NCBI GenBank assembly: GCA_004017535.1
Contig: SAJS01000014.1
Span: 1 to 64,000, forward strand
Direction of reading: 5' to 3'
Length of the DNA: 64,000 nt
Source of the DNA: Mesorhizobium sp.
GTDB taxonomy: Bacteria > Pseudomonadota > Alphaproteobacteria > Rhizobiales > Rhizobiaceae
Shown piece after piece: positions 38,938-48,196 of the stretch (the stretch's first letter is position 1; every line of letters starts with the position of its first letter). The notes under the pieces are model-generated. The model searched no databases and was not told the DNA's origin. It saw only the letters and a program-made list of their open reading frames with translations. The position numbers and the translations under genes are program-made.

Positions 38938-39807
38938 TTAATGGGTTGAGGTCCGGTCGGCGCCGATCTCGCCGCCTTTGACCGGGCCGGGCATCGAAAC
39001 CCTGCCTCTCGGCGCGCGGGAGGGCGCCAGCCGGAATGTCCGTTTGCGCACCGGCAGCTTCGCGCTTGTCTGGCCGAAGATGAAACCGAGCCGGGCGAAC
39101 ACCAGCCCCGAGGCAACAGCGAATCCCAGCCCTAAGCCGAAGCCGGCGATCGTGTCGCTTGGATAATGCGCGCCGACGAAGACGCGTGTCGAGGCGATGC
39201 AGGCGGTGACCGCCAGCGCGATATACCAGCGCCGCGGGAACAAAAGCAGCAGGATGCCGAAGACCGCTCCCATTGTCGTGGCATGGCCGGACGGAAAGCC
39301 GGCAAAGCGCGCGTCCATGGCGAAGGGATGCAGCGACAGGACGCCGAAATCGTTGAAATAGAGCGGCCGGGCGCGGCCGATGCCGTATTTCAACAGGTTC
39401 ACCGCAAGACCGGACAGACCGGCAGCGCAGAGCACCAGGAAGGCGAAGCAGGTCCAGTTGTAGACCAGCATCCGACGCTGCCGGGAAAGGCCGCGCCAAT
39501 CCGTCAAATTGGCGGCGACGAGGCAGAGCGCTGACGGAATGAGGTACCACCCGCCGAGGCCGAACTGCGTGAAGAAATCGGTGAAGCGCACGAAGCCGGG
39601 TGACCATTCGCCGCGCATCTCGCCCGCCCCGGAGTCGAGGCGCAGGAAGACCGCCACGGTGAGCAGCGCCCAAGCTATGAGCCAGACGCTCCATAGGATT
39701 CGCGGATAGCGCGCCGGCCGTACGGCAAAGCGCCGCATCACGATCGACATCGTGTCGCGGAAATTGCCGAGCGAGCGGCGGTAAAGGGCAAGGGGCGCGG
39801 CGGACAT
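38938..39807 (-). CDS. PAP2-family membrane phosphatase
   Basis: A 289-residue inner-membrane lipid phosphatase with about six transmembrane segments. The PAP2 signature is complete: KYGIGRARP, FPSGHATTMG and STRVFVGAHYPSD, giving the periplasmic catalytic His pair. The C-terminal 45 residues are cytoplasmic, Arg/Pro-rich and unusual. Possible substrates are undecaprenyl diphosphate, phosphatidic acid or the 1-phosphate of lipid A (LpxE-like). It is 47 bases downstream of an ArnT-like glycosyltransferase on the same strand, which favours an envelope-lipid role. The start could also be the Met at residue 20. Confidence 0.88.
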   Translation of the reverse strand: MSAAPLALYRRSLGNFRDTMSIVMRRFAVRPARYPRILWSVWLIAWALLTVAVFLRLDSGAGEMRGEWSPGFVRFTDFFTQFGLGGWYLIPSALCLVAANLTDWRGLSRQRRMLVYNWTCFAFLVLCAAGLSGLAVNLLKYGIGRARPLYFNDFGVLSLHPFAMDARFAGFPSGHATTMGAVFGILLLLFPRRWYIALAVTACIASTRVFVGAHYPSDTIAGFGLGLGFAVASGLVFARLGFIFGQTSAKLPVRKRTFRLAPSRAPRGRVSMPGPVKGGEIGADRTSTH

Positions 39808-39854
39808 GGCTTTGGCGCGAGTCTATAGGGGCATTCGATGCGCGAGGCTATTCA

Positions 39855-41498
39855 TCACGGCGCCACCCGGTAAAGCCCGAGCGATAGCTTGTCTCCTGAC
39901 GAATAGTTGATGCCGTCGATCTCGGTCAGCCGCTTGGCCGATTTGCCCTGGGCGGTCAGCACATCGGCAAGCTTCTGCTCGTCCTTGATCGAAGCCAACC
40001 CAAGCGCGCAGGACGGATCATTGAGCAGATGCCGCGCCACGCCCTCGACGTCGGTGAGCACGGTCTTGGTGCCGACCAGGAAGACCAGGCTCGGCTCCTG
40101 GAATTTCGCTGAGGCGAGCACGGTGCTGTCGCAAAGGCGGTTGGCGTCGACCGCGGTCTTGATCGCGGGGCTAAGCCAGATCGGCTTCAGCGACGGCGCG
40201 ATGACGCCGAACAATAGGCTGAAGGTGATCCCGGCGCCGACCGCGATCGCGGCGATGCGGCCAAGCGGCACCTGCAACTGCCTGGGAAAAGCGAGATAGC
40301 CGGTGACCAGAGCGGCGATCGCCGCCGGTATGCTCCACCAGGAGAAGGTCTTGGTGAGATAAAGAGGCGCGCCGACGCAGACCACGGCAAGGCCGATCGC
40401 CACCACGGCAAGGCCGAAAGCCGTCGCCCACCACAGCCATGTCTGCCAGCGCTTCAACGGCGCGTTGGCCTGGTCCGCCGGCAAGGTGAGCAGCCAGCCG
40501 ATCAAAAGCGCCATGCCCGGATAAGCCGGCATGACATAGTGCGGCAGCTTGGTCGGGATCGCCTCGAACACCAACCAGAACGGGATGTACCAGGCCAGGC
40601 AGAAGCGCAGGCGCGGATCGTCCCAGAACCGGTTGATCGCCTGCAGCCCGGCGCCGACAGCGATCAACCCGAACGGCCACATGAACAGCGAGTAGGTGAG
40701 CATATAGAAGCCGGGCGGCAGGCCGTGCGATTCCTCGCCCTGCGCCACCTTGTTCAGCATGTCCTTGCCCACTGCTTCCTGGAAGAAGGCGCCGCCGCTC
40801 TTCCAGGTGATAAGGATCAGCCATGGCAGCACGATCACGAGCACGATCAGGACGCCGCGCACCAGCTTCATCTTCGGCAGCCAGCGCCAATCGCGGTCGA
40901 AGGCAATAAGCGCCGCGGCCGTGAGCAGCGACAAGAGCGGCGAAACCGGACCCTTGATCAGGATGCCCAACCCTTGCGCGATCCAGAAGATCCACGGCAG
41001 ATGCCCGGGTACCGGTTCATTGCGCTTGGCTGCGATATAGACCTGGGCCAACGCGCCCTGCGCGATAACGCAGCAGGCGAGAAGCATCGCGTCGGTCTTG
41101 GCGTCGCGTCCCTCGAAGGCGGTGGCGAAGATCGCCGCCATCATCAGGCCGGCGGCGAGCCCGGCATTGGCGCCGAAGAGCTTTGTCCCGGTCCAGCCGA
41201 TGCCGACGACCGCGATCGCGATGCCCAGCATCGAGACCAGGCGATAGACCCAGATCGGCGCCGCGGCCCCCTCGCCGCTCAGCGCCACCGCCGCCGACTG
41301 CAGCCAGTAGATGCCGATCGGCTTCTTGTAGCGCGTGACGTCCTGCAGGCGTATGTCGACATAGTCGCCCGTCTCGACCATCTGCTTGGTCGCCTGGACG
41401 AAGCGGGACTCGTCGCGGTCCACCGGCGGCAGGCCGGCCAGCCCGCTGACGGTCATGACGATGCTGAACAGAAAGAGGAGAATGTAGTTCCTGTTCAT
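39855..41498 (-). CDS. ArnT-like (GT83/PMT-family) lipid-linked glycosyltransferase
   Basis: A 547-residue inner-membrane glycosyltransferase of GT-C fold with about 11-12 hydrophobic segments and a periplasmic C-terminal domain of about 110 residues. The first periplasmic loop carries PPVDRDESRFVQATKQM with the catalytic acidic residues, followed by YKKPIGIYWLQ, both typical of ArnT and of the rhizobial galacturonosyltransferases RgtA-F. These use a polyprenyl-phosphate sugar donor to decorate lipid A or core. The adjacent PAP2 phosphatase suggests a combined lipid A modification. The donor sugar is not readable from sequence. Confidence 0.85.
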   Translation of the reverse strand: MNRNYILLFLFSIVMTVSGLAGLPPVDRDESRFVQATKQMVETGDYVDIRLQDVTRYKKPIGIYWLQSAAVALSGEGAAAPIWVYRLVSMLGIAIAVVGIGWTGTKLFGANAGLAAGLMMAAIFATAFEGRDAKTDAMLLACCVIAQGALAQVYIAAKRNEPVPGHLPWIFWIAQGLGILIKGPVSPLLSLLTAAALIAFDRDWRWLPKMKLVRGVLIVLVIVLPWLILITWKSGGAFFQEAVGKDMLNKVAQGEESHGLPPGFYMLTYSLFMWPFGLIAVGAGLQAINRFWDDPRLRFCLAWYIPFWLVFEAIPTKLPHYVMPAYPGMALLIGWLLTLPADQANAPLKRWQTWLWWATAFGLAVVAIGLAVVCVGAPLYLTKTFSWWSIPAAIAALVTGYLAFPRQLQVPLGRIAAIAVGAGITFSLLFGVIAPSLKPIWLSPAIKTAVDANRLCDSTVLASAKFQEPSLVFLVGTKTVLTDVEGVARHLLNDPSCALGLASIKDEQKLADVLTAQGKSAKRLTEIDGINYSSGDKLSLGLYRVAP

Positions 41499-41730
41499 TG
41501 CGGGAACTCGTCCGATCTGAAACTGCGGGATGGCCCCGTCGCGGCGCTCGGGATGTGTTACCCTTGCGAGGGCGCCTCATTACGCGAGCAAAAGGCATGA
41601 AGCAAGGATATGCGGCCTCGCTGCAAATGACGCAAAACCGGAAACCACTTTTGCTGATCGCGCTTGGATGCTAAACGCGCGCCTTCATATCAAGCATGGC
41701 CAAGTGCCCGGCGACCTCCAGGAAGAACAA

Positions 41731-42984
41731 ATGTCCGCCTTCAAATCCGATTTCCTGCGCATCATGAGCGAGCGCGGTTTCATCCACCAGATTTCGGACG
41801 AATCCGCCCTCGACCAGCTTTTCGCCAAGGAAACGGTAAGCGCCTATATCGGCTTCGACGCCACCGCCCGGAGTCTGCATGCCGGATCGCTGATCCAGAT
41901 CATGATGCTGCACTGGCTGCAGCAGACGGGCCACCGCCCGATCGCGCTGATGGGCGGCGGCACCTCAATGATCGGCGACCCGTCCTTCAAGGACGAAGCG
42001 CGCAAGCTGCTCACCCCGCAGGACATCGAGGACAATCTCGTCGGCATCCGCCGCAATTTCGCGCCTTACCTGAAGTTCGGCAGCGGCCCCGGCGACGCGG
42101 TCATGGTCAACAACGCCGACTGGCTCATGGAGATCAACTACGTCAATTTCCTGCGCGACGTCGGCCGGCACTTCTCCGTCAACCGCATGCTCGCCTTCGA
42201 CAGCGTGAAGCTCAGGCTCGACCGCGAGCAGTCGTTGTCCTTCCTCGAATTCAACTACATGATCCTGCAAGCCTACGACTTCGTCGAGCTCTACAAGCGC
42301 GTCGGCTGCCGGCTGCAGATGGGCGGCTCGGACCAGTGGGGCAACATCGTCAACGGCATCGACCTGGGCCACCGCATGGAGGGCGTGCAACTCTTCGCCA
42401 TGACCACGCCGCTGCTCACCACCTCGTCCGGCGCCAAGATGGGCAAGTCGGCCTCGGGCGCGGTCTGGCTCGACGGCGACATGCTGAGCCCCTACGAATT
42501 CTGGCAGTACTGGCGCAACACGGAGGACGCCGATGTCGGCCGCTTCCTGAAGCTTTACACCACGCTGCCGCTGGACGAGGTGGCGCGGCTGGAAAAGCTC
42601 GGCGGCTCGGAAATCAATGAGGCGAAGAAAATCCTCGCCACCGAGATCACGGCCGTGCTGCACGGCCGCGAGGCGGCCGAGACGGCAAGCGAGACGGCGC
42701 GCAAGACCTTCGAGGAAGGCGCGCTCGCCGACACGCTGCCCAGCGTCGAAGTCGCCAAATCGGACCTCGAAGCCGGGATCGGCATCCTGGCGCTGTTCGT
42801 AACAGCCGGGCTGGCCGGCTCGAACGGCGAAGCCCGCCGCCATATCCAGGGTGGCGCGGTGCGCATCAACGACCAGCCCCTGACCGACGACCGGCGCATC
42901 GTCACGTCCCAGGACCTCGGCCCGGAAAGCGTGGTGAAGCTCTCGCTCGGCAAGAAGAAACACGTGCTGGTGCGGCCGATCTGA
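41731..42984 (+). CDS. tyrS: Tyrosyl-tRNA synthetase
   Basis: A 417-residue class I synthetase that charges tRNA-Tyr. The HIGH-like motif is HAGSLIQ, the tyrosine-specific region [17 protein letters not shown], and the KMSKS-like loop [12 protein letters not shown]. The C-terminal S4-like domain ([22 protein letters not shown]) binds the tRNA. The ATG at 41731 ([17 protein letters not shown]) follows AGGAAG; the frame is open further upstream but not conserved. It stands alone, divergent from the glycosyltransferase gene. Confidence 0.97.
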   Translation: MSAFKSDFLRIMSERGFIHQISDESALDQLFAKETVSAYIGFDATARSLHAGSLIQIMMLHWLQQTGHRPIALMGGGTSMIGDPSFKDEARKLLTPQDIEDNLVGIRRNFAPYLKFGSGPGDAVMVNNADWLMEINYVNFLRDVGRHFSVNRMLAFDSVKLRLDREQSLSFLEFNYMILQAYDFVELYKRVGCRLQMGGSDQWGNIVNGIDLGHRMEGVQLFAMTTPLLTTSSGAKMGKSASGAVWLDGDMLSPYEFWQYWRNTEDADVGRFLKLYTTLPLDEVARLEKLGGSEINEAKKILATEITAVLHGREAAETASETARKTFEEGALADTLPSVEVAKSDLEAGIGILALFVTAGLAGSNGEARRHIQGGAVRINDQPLTDDRRIVTSQDLGPESVVKLSLGKKKHVLVRPI

Positions 42985-42992
42985 TCGGCCGC
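42972..42992 (+). terminator. Hairpin spanning the tyrS stop, possible terminator
   Basis: GCGGCCGAT-CTG-ATCGGCCGC, a perfect 9-bp stem overlapping the last codons and stop, followed by GCGCCTTCTC. The T-run is weak. A CCGGAAACCGCTTTTCGGG repeat fragment (43020-43038) comes next. Confidence 0.35.
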
Positions 42993-43047
42993 GCCTTCTC
43001 GATCGCCGTCCTTCCAGAAAACCGGAAACCGCTTTTCGGGATCAAGT

Positions 43048-46000
43048 TTACCGGTACTCGAAGATCGAGCGAAATATACCGGGCGCCACCACGGACAGCG
43101 GATTGACGTTGAGGGTCGGCTTGTTGGCATTGCCGCGCAGCCGGTAGGTGACGCCGATCAGGCCGCGGTCGCGTCCGTTGCCGAGCAGCGGCCCGAACAG
43201 CGGCAATTCGCCGAAGATGCGGTTCAGCCCGTAGACCGGCATGAAGGTGCCGGTCATGTCCATATTGTTGTTCGGATCGTAGAGCGTTCCCTGGAAGGTC
43301 GTGCCGATACGCGGGCCACGCAGCAGGCCATTCGCCAGCCTCAGATAGCCGGACCCCTTGTCGATCTCGGCGAAGCCGCGCTCGAACTGCACCCTGGACG
43401 TATCGATATTGCCCTTGACGGCCTCGTTCAGGCTGCGTGTATCGCCGGCCGGCGTCGTCGACACGATCGAGGCGAGCTTGGGTTCGTTGACGACATAGAA
43501 GTTTCTGGCATCCACCTGCCCCTTCATCGGCCCGTCGGCGGCGCCGGAAAGCGACAGCGTGATCGCGCCGCCCTCCATATGCTCGTAGACGTTGAGGAAA
43601 CGCAGGATCGCGCCGGCATCGGCCGACTTCACCCTGAGCACCCGGCCGCCTTCGCTGGTGGTGTTGTTGATCGTGATCGGGGCGCCCGAGCTTGCCGCGG
43701 CGGTGACGTTGAGCCCGTTCACGCGCGATCCGGCCGCGCTGTATTCGAGCTTCAGATTGGAAAGCACCTCGTCGTGGAAACCGGTCAGCGAAGCCACATC
43801 GGCGCTCACCGAGATCGCGTTGCTGCCGGCACCCTTGGTAGCGGTGTCGACATCGGAGGTGAACTGCTTGATCAGCGAGCGGGCGTCGAGCGACGCGCCG
43901 CTGACGTCGACGGCGTAGCTCTTGCCGGCACGCTTGACCGAAACGGCGACGTCGTCGCCCCGGTTCAACGCAACTTTGCTGAAGCGGGCCGCCGACAACG
44001 CGCCGTTGACCAGCGTCACATTGCCGTCGATCGAAAAGCTCTTTCCGTCGAGCGCGAAATCCGACAGCGTGGTGGTGCTGCCGGACTTCGCCATGTTGAA
44101 AGCGACCTTGGCCGGAATGCCGGCACCCTTGCTCCAGCCCGCCCAGGGAATGTCGAGCCTGGCATTGGTCAGGTCCGCCGAGACCTGCTGGGCGTCCTCG
44201 CCGCTCTTGTCGATCGCCACCTTGATGGTTCCCGAAAGCAGGTCCGACAGCCCAGGCATGCTGGCGTTGCGCGTCTTGTCGTCGAGGATCAACGTGACCT
44301 TGCGGCTGCGCGCCGGCCCGTCATCGGCAAGCGGTTCGACCAGATCGAGCTCGGCCGGGATGCCGTTGAGCTTGGCCTCCGCCGAAATCACCGCCTGCTT
44401 TGGCCCCACTGTTATCGAGCCATCCGCCCCCGTCACTGTCTGGTCTTCGAACGGCTTGGCTAAGGACAGATCCTGATAGTCGAGGGAAACCAGCCAATCG
44501 AGCTTCGAGGTGTCCATGCCCTTCGTCAGCGGAATGTCCGCCCTGACGTGGCCGGTAACCGTGCCGGACAGGTCCTCGGGCGCCAGCCCGACATGGCGCA
44601 TGGCATTGATCGGCTCGTAGGAGGCAAGCTCGGCGATCGCCGGCGCCTCACCCGCGACGTCGATGTCGAGCCCGCCGACCACGATCGGTCGATTGGCATT
44701 CTTGATCGTCAGCGCCCCGCCGCTTGCCGCCACGGTGCGGCCGCTCGGCATGTAGACGCTGCCCGACGAGAGCGCGATGTCAACATCGTTGCCGTGAAAG
44801 GCGACGACTCCGACGGCGTCGCGGACCGGGGGGATACGTCCGGCAGTATCGAAGCGCGATCCCTCGATCTGGAAACGGCCGAACACTTCGTCGCCGGTAA
44901 GCGGCACGCCATTGTGCAGACGCCCCGGCGCCACCTGGAACTGCAGGTTGGCGTCGGTGACGGTCCCACCGAACAGGTTGCCAAGCACCCAAAGCCGCGC
45001 ATTGCGGGCCGAAAACCATGGCCACAATTGCTTCACATGCGAGACCGGCATGTCGTGAACGTTGAGCGACAGCGACACGCCCGGAGGACCGTTGTCGACG
45101 AAGGCGACGGTGGCCGCGCCCAGTACCTCGCCCGATCCGCCGGACCGGACGCCTATCTGCTCGGCGACAAGCTTGCGGCTCTTCGGCTGGTAGACGCCCG
45201 CGATGCGGGCCAGGAACTGAAGCGCCGGTTCGGGCGATTCCGAAGGCGCCAGCGTCGAGCCGTCGCTGGTCAGGTCGTAGCGGTATGCGGGCTCCTCCCC
45301 GGCGGCTGCCGGCTTCGGTCCGATCGACCCGGCAAAGTCGAAGCTGGAGCGACCGTTCTTGATCAGCAGCCGGTCGACCGAGATCTTGTTCGAGCCGGCC
45401 ATCAGCGTGGCATCGGCTTCGACGTCGACAGGCAGCAGCCCGCGTTCGTCCAGGTCGAGCACGGAACCGGTGAGCGAGAGCGAGGCCGCCAGCCGCGACG
45501 GCCTGTCGCCCGACGCTTCCGAGCCCGAAAGCTTCAGCGCGATTGAACCCAGTCTGGCGCCATCGGCCGCCGTGGCAGCCTCGGTCGAACCACCCACGCC
45601 GGAGTTTCCCGCGCCTTCTATCTCGATGTTGGCATCCAGCGAGGCGATCCGCCTTGCGGTCGCATCGCGGGTCGCGGTTGCGGTCAAAGTCGCGTGCCGG
45701 CCGTCGACATCGGCATCGTAGGAGAACTGCATGCGCCCGGTACCGGTCTGCGCGACGGTTGCCGAGGTGACGGTCACGCGCTTGACGAGCCCTGTGTCCG
45801 GCAATTCGAACTCGACGTTGTGCAAATCGATCTGGCGTATCGAGTCCTCGCGCACGGTATCCAGCGCGTCGTTGACGCTTGCGAACGCGGCCGCCGACAC
45901 TTTCTCCGGATCGACGAGCCCGTTCTCGTTGCGTAGCGCCGTCGTCCAGTCGCCGCCGCCCGAAGGCATGGCCGCCACGACGATGTGGGCGTTAGAAAAC

Positions 46001-46503
46001 CTGGCGCTGGTCAGCCGGACATCGCCCGAAAGCAGCGGCAAGAGGCGCATGCCGAAACGCACCCGCCCGATATCGGCCATCGGCTTGCCGTCAGCCGCCT
46101 TGAGGCTGACATCGTTCACCTGCAGGGCAATGAAGCTCGATCCGTCCAGCGTCAACCGCGCCGCGCCGACGGTGACATTGACATCGATGCCTGCCAGCTT
46201 CTCGATGGCGGTCTCCGCCTCGGCCCGGAGCCGTTCCGTGCCGATGCCCGAGGCCCCCAGGACATAGACGCCCGCCGCCGCCAGAAGCACGAGCGCGCAA
46301 AGCCCGGCAAAGACGCGGCCGAGGACGCGGAAGCGCCGCCGCACCACCGCGCGGCCAAGCGGCGGCACGCTGCAAGCGGACGGGAGTTTCGCCAGGTCGG
46401 TGATCTCGTCACGCCTGAACCTGATCTTCTCGTGCTGCGGGTCTTCCTGATCCAAGCAATCTTCCGTTGTGACGAACTCGTCATGGACGAATCCCCGCCT
46501 CAC
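43048..46503 (-). CDS. Large AsmA/TamB-like envelope protein (DUF3971/YhdP type)
   Basis: About 1151 residues: a short cytoplasmic N-terminus, one transmembrane segment (RVFAGLCALVLLAAAGVYVLG, about residues 62-82) and a very long periplasmic repeat-type beta-rich region, ending in an AsmA-like C-terminal part (YLRLANGLLRGPRIGTTFQG, GLIGVTYRLRGNANKPTLNVNPLSVVAPGIFRSIFEY). This is the DUF3971/YhdP layout; such proteins are thought to move phospholipids between the membranes. The start is uncertain: a GTG at 46503 with GGGAG upstream is used; a TTG at 46536 is possible. Divergent from the peroxiredoxin gene. Confidence 0.87.
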   Translation of the reverse strand: MRRGFVHDEFVTTEDCLDQEDPQHEKIRFRRDEITDLAKLPSACSVPPLGRAVVRRRFRVLGRVFAGLCALVLLAAAGVYVLGASGIGTERLRAEAETAIEKLAGIDVNVTVGAARLTLDGSSFIALQVNDVSLKAADGKPMADIGRVRFGMRLLPLLSGDVRLTSARFSNAHIVVAAMPSGGGDWTTALRNENGLVDPEKVSAAAFASVNDALDTVREDSIRQIDLHNVEFELPDTGLVKRVTVTSATVAQTGTGRMQFSYDADVDGRHATLTATATRDATARRIASLDANIEIEGAGNSGVGGSTEAATAADGARLGSIALKLSGSEASGDRPSRLAASLSLTGSVLDLDERGLLPVDVEADATLMAGSNKISVDRLLIKNGRSSFDFAGSIGPKPAAAGEEPAYRYDLTSDGSTLAPSESPEPALQFLARIAGVYQPKSRKLVAEQIGVRSGGSGEVLGAATVAFVDNGPPGVSLSLNVHDMPVSHVKQLWPWFSARNARLWVLGNLFGGTVTDANLQFQVAPGRLHNGVPLTGDEVFGRFQIEGSRFDTAGRIPPVRDAVGVVAFHGNDVDIALSSGSVYMPSGRTVAASGGALTIKNANRPIVVGGLDIDVAGEAPAIAELASYEPINAMRHVGLAPEDLSGTVTGHVRADIPLTKGMDTSKLDWLVSLDYQDLSLAKPFEDQTVTGADGSITVGPKQAVISAEAKLNGIPAELDLVEPLADDGPARSRKVTLILDDKTRNASMPGLSDLLSGTIKVAIDKSGEDAQQVSADLTNARLDIPWAGWSKGAGIPAKVAFNMAKSGSTTTLSDFALDGKSFSIDGNVTLVNGALSAARFSKVALNRGDDVAVSVKRAGKSYAVDVSGASLDARSLIKQFTSDVDTATKGAGSNAISVSADVASLTGFHDEVLSNLKLEYSAAGSRVNGLNVTAAASSGAPITINNTTSEGGRVLRVKSADAGAILRFLNVYEHMEGGAITLSLSGAADGPMKGQVDARNFYVVNEPKLASIVSTTPAGDTRSLNEAVKGNIDTSRVQFERGFAEIDKGSGYLRLANGLLRGPRIGTTFQGTLYDPNNNMDMTGTFMPVYGLNRIFGELPLFGPLLGNGRDRGLIGVTYRLRGNANKPTLNVNPLSVVAPGIFRSIFEYR

Positions 46504-46550
46504 GTTATATCGATGCTCTCCCGCGCGTAACCGCAAACAAGGGCATCGAT

Positions 46551-47018
46551 ATGGCTGATCTCGAGGTGGGCGACGCAGCGCCTCAATTCGATCTTCCGCG
46601 TGACGGCGGCGGCTCCCTCAGTCTCGCCGCGCTCCGGGGCAAGCCCGTTGTACTCTACTTTTACCCGCAGGACGACACCACAAGCTGCACCAGCGAGGCG
46701 ATCGGCTTCTCGCAGTTGAAGCCGGAGTTTGAGAAGGCCGGCGCCGTGGTGATCGGGCTGTCCCCCGATAGCGTGAAGAAACACGACAAATTCAAGGCGA
46801 AGTACGATCTTACCGTCGATCTCGTCGCCGACGAGGAGCGCAAGGTGATCGAGGCCTATCATTTGTGGGTCGAGAAGACGATGTACGGACGCAACTATAT
46901 GGGTGTCGAACGCGCCACCTTCCTGATCGGCAAGGATGGGCGCATTGCCCGCGTCTGGCGCAAGGTGCGCGTCAAGGGCCATGCCGAAGAGGTGCTCGAG
47001 GCCGTGCGCGCGCTCTGA
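46551..47018 (+). CDS. bcp: Bcp-type peroxiredoxin with a single cysteine
   Basis: A 155-residue thiol peroxidase of the Bcp/PrxQ group that reduces hydrogen and organic peroxides. The peroxidatic Cys46 lies in DDTTSCTSEA rather than the usual TPGCTxE. It is the only cysteine in the protein, so there is no resolving Cys within the chain, and an outside thiol such as glutathione or glutaredoxin must regenerate it. Other Bcp features are present: FYPQD, GLSPDS, YGRNYMGVERATFLIGKDG. The ATG is 48 bases from the divergent AsmA-like gene's chosen start. Confidence 0.92.
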   Translation: MADLEVGDAAPQFDLPRDGGGSLSLAALRGKPVVLYFYPQDDTTSCTSEAIGFSQLKPEFEKAGAVVIGLSPDSVKKHDKFKAKYDLTVDLVADEERKVIEAYHLWVEKTMYGRNYMGVERATFLIGKDGRIARVWRKVRVKGHAEEVLEAVRAL

Positions 47019-47059
47019 GCGTCGCCAAAGCCCACCAAAGCAATCGACAATTATGGTCG

Positions 47060-48196
47060 TTACTCGTCTGGTGCCTCGGCCTTCGGCTGCCGCCGCGTCC
47101 TCCAGGATTTCGAACGATGGCTCGCTTGATCGGCCAACGCGGCAAGATGGCCACGCAAACCGCGCGCGCCCATCATGGACGACAGCGTGACTGACTGCGT
47201 GGCGAAGCGCCGCTTGAAATCCTCGCCGCCGCAGAGAAAATCAATCGTGCCAAGGCCACGGTCGAACGACCATTGGATATAGTCAATCATCAGCACCATA
47301 CCCGGCGAGGCGCGCTCGTGTTCGGGATCATAGGTGGTGACGAAAGCCATCATCGTGCCGTGCTGCTCGAAATTGATCGAGACGGCGACGATCGTGTCGT
47401 CGAGCTCCAGCACGAAGATGCGCAACAGCCCGAGATCGGCCAGCACCGAAGTAAGCGCGGCGAGAACCGGCGAGCCCTTATCGAACAGATCCGAGGCGCG
47501 ACCGTGGCGAGCGAGCCAGAGGCGCTTCAACGTCGCGACGCGCTTGAGCACAGGCTCGCGCGGCTCCGCCGCATCCAGCAGCCGGAAACGCAATGCACCG
47601 CTCTCTTCCATGAACTTGCGGCCACGACGATAGTTCTGCCGGCCCTTCTTGGACAACATCTCGAACCATTCCGCCCCACGCTGCCAGGAGCCAGCGACAC
47701 GATAGCTGATTTCAGTGCGGTGATTGGGACGAAGCGCCTTGCCATGAGACGGTTCCAGCAGGGCATGGACACCGGCATCCGGCAGCAGACGGTTGAGATA
47801 GATCAGGTCGAAGCCACCCTGGTCAAAAACATACTGCCAGAGGCGGGAGATCGCCCGCGGGTCGGTGTCAGGTGCAACCAGCGCGTCGCCATAGTCACTG
47901 TGATCCTTCGCCGCCCATTCGAGTATGCGGATGCCGGAACGCCTTAAGGTCGCGAGCGCTATCACGCCATCGAGCCGGTCGCCGTTCCAGGCAAGCCCAA
48001 TCCTGAGCGCGCGCCGCTCCTGCTGCGGGGTGGTGCGCCACCAGGCCGCGATCCAGTCCGGGTGCTGGAAGACAAGCCCGCCAGCCCGCTGCCAGAGCGC
48101 CCTCCAGGCCGGTGCGATCTCGGCCAGGCGCGCCGCCGACGTCACGACTTCGAAGGTGTGTGTCCGCGGGATGGCGAGCACAACGGGACCGTTCAT
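47060..48196 (-). CDS. CelD/BcsL-like GNAT-fold acyltransferase
   Basis: A 378-residue protein of the 'Acetyltransf_6' (CelD/BcsL) family: N-terminal FEVVTSAARLAEIAPAWRALW, then FQHPDWIAAWW, and a C-terminal GNAT half (RQNYRRGRKFMEESG; IFVLELDDTIVAVSINFEQ; GMVLMIDYIQWSFDRGLGTIDFLCGGEDFKRRFA). Relatives occur in exopolysaccharide or lipid clusters, where they may acylate a glycan or amine. The start ATG overlaps the stop of the upstream sterol-desaturase-family gene (ATGA), so the two proteins are translated together and probably act in one pathway. Confidence 0.85.
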   Translation of the reverse strand: MNGPVVLAIPRTHTFEVVTSAARLAEIAPAWRALWQRAGGLVFQHPDWIAAWWRTTPQQERRALRIGLAWNGDRLDGVIALATLRRSGIRILEWAAKDHSDYGDALVAPDTDPRAISRLWQYVFDQGGFDLIYLNRLLPDAGVHALLEPSHGKALRPNHRTEISYRVAGSWQRGAEWFEMLSKKGRQNYRRGRKFMEESGALRFRLLDAAEPREPVLKRVATLKRLWLARHGRASDLFDKGSPVLAALTSVLADLGLLRIFVLELDDTIVAVSINFEQHGTMMAFVTTYDPEHERASPGMVLMIDYIQWSFDRGLGTIDFLCGGEDFKRRFATQSVTLSSMMGARGLRGHLAALADQASHRSKSWRTRRQPKAEAPDE

